Source: Niabella sp. (GTDB lineage: Bacteria; Bacteroidota; Bacteroidia; Chitinophagales; Chitinophagaceae). Taken from it: a stretch of 64,000 nt of DNA. Of this stretch, positions 63,819 through 64,000 are shown piece after piece; position 1 is the first letter of the stretch, and every line of letters starts with the position of its first letter. The notes under the pieces were generated by a model. That model did not search any database. It had not been told where the DNA came from and saw nothing but the letters and a program-made list of their open reading frames with translations. The stretch is from positions 157,111 to 221,110 of the forward strand of contig JAGIAT010000009.1 of assembly GCA_017744715.1 (NCBI GenBank). Direction: 5' to 3'. The translations under genes were made by a program, and so were the position numbers.

Positions 63819-64000
63819 GGAGTGAGATTTCAGATTTCAGTTATCAGTCTTCAGTTTTTAGTTTTCAGTAGTTCATCAAGTATAAAACGGATCTGACCTG
63901 AAACTTTAAACCTGAAACAGGCGATCAGCCATCAGTTATCAGTTTTCAGTAGCTCATCAAGTATTAAACGGATGTGCATGCCTAAAATAGGTTGACAAAA
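63819..64000. repeat. Dispersed intergenic repeat strings at the window edge
   Basis: CAGTTATCAGTCTTCAG-type strings occur at 63837-63870 and 63925-63950, with TTTAAACCTGAAACAGG at about 63906. TCATCAAGTAT(A/T)AAACGGAT occurs twice (63872 and 63955). These are the same families as at 9.84-9.95 and 60.0-60.3 kb. No gene is seen before the end. Confidence 0.6.

Noticed and set aside
1..64000. tRNA, rRNA, tmRNA genes, prophage or integrative element
   Set aside because: No cloverleaf with T-loop and CCA end, no rRNA text, and no integrase, phage structural or relaxase gene was seen by reading. A covariance-model scan would be decisive.

Overview
The window looks like chromosomal DNA of a Bacteroidota bacterium, most likely a member of the Chitinophagaceae. 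The support is indirect but consistent. There are two SusC/SusD pairs, each with an ECF sigma factor and a FecR anti-sigma. DUF1735, DUF4249 and DUF4974 domains occur, LigD has the order phosphoesterase-ligase-polymerase, Shine-Dalgarno sites are weak, and two promoters fit the Bacteroidota TTTG-N19/20-TAnnTTTG pattern. I saw no tRNA, rRNA, CRISPR array, integrase or intact transposase gene.

Layout. Positions 0.07-9.7 kb (minus strand) hold one polysaccharide-utilisation-type locus: sigma factor, FecR, SusC with an STN domain, SusD, a GH18 glycosidase and a DUF1735/LamG surface protein. The gene set resembles loci that trim N-glycans with an endo-beta-N-acetylglucosaminidase. Positions 9.7-12.1 kb contain a DUF308 membrane protein and a 110/111-bp tandem repeat array. 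Positions 12.1-18.5 kb hold two surface proteins, a BspA-like protein and two AraC-type regulators. Positions 19.1-27.1 kb hold a second SusD-SusC-FecR-sigma set with no enzyme, bounded by copies of a 129-bp repeat. Positions 27.1-35.5 kb are gene-poor: an orphan shortened FecR, small genes, a large secreted protein, a non-catalytic M23-like protein, structured hairpins and most copies of a 27-bp GAGAC-N17-GAGAC motif. Positions 35.5-42.5 kb hold a PAS histidine kinase, an apparently inactive copy of the LigD phosphoesterase domain, MscS, DUF3606 and LigD. Positions 42.5-50.9 kb hold a MITE-like element with target duplication, an outer-membrane barrel, a flavin monooxygenase pair, a frameshifted YihY gene, two-component genes and decayed gene remnants. 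Positions 50.9-64 kb are mostly conserved genes: rhodanese/TlpA, a c-type cytochrome/Rieske/outer-membrane protein operon, DinB, DUF4249, GNAT, ATP-grasp, a CCG-domain Fe-S protein, AccD and SmpB, separated by intergenic repeats.

The most unusual observation is in two otherwise different secreted proteins (12146-13174 and 31421-33412). Both have a FN3-like domain of the kind found in Bacteroidota extracellular proteins. In both, the domain is interrupted at the same place by a membrane hairpin: helix, Arg/Lys loop, second helix ending in a lipobox-like Cys. The last strands of the domain then resume (RIGQV-D/N-K/R-DG...YSK). I know of no described system with this layout. It could anchor the domain in the inner membrane, or it could be an internal lipoprotein processing site.
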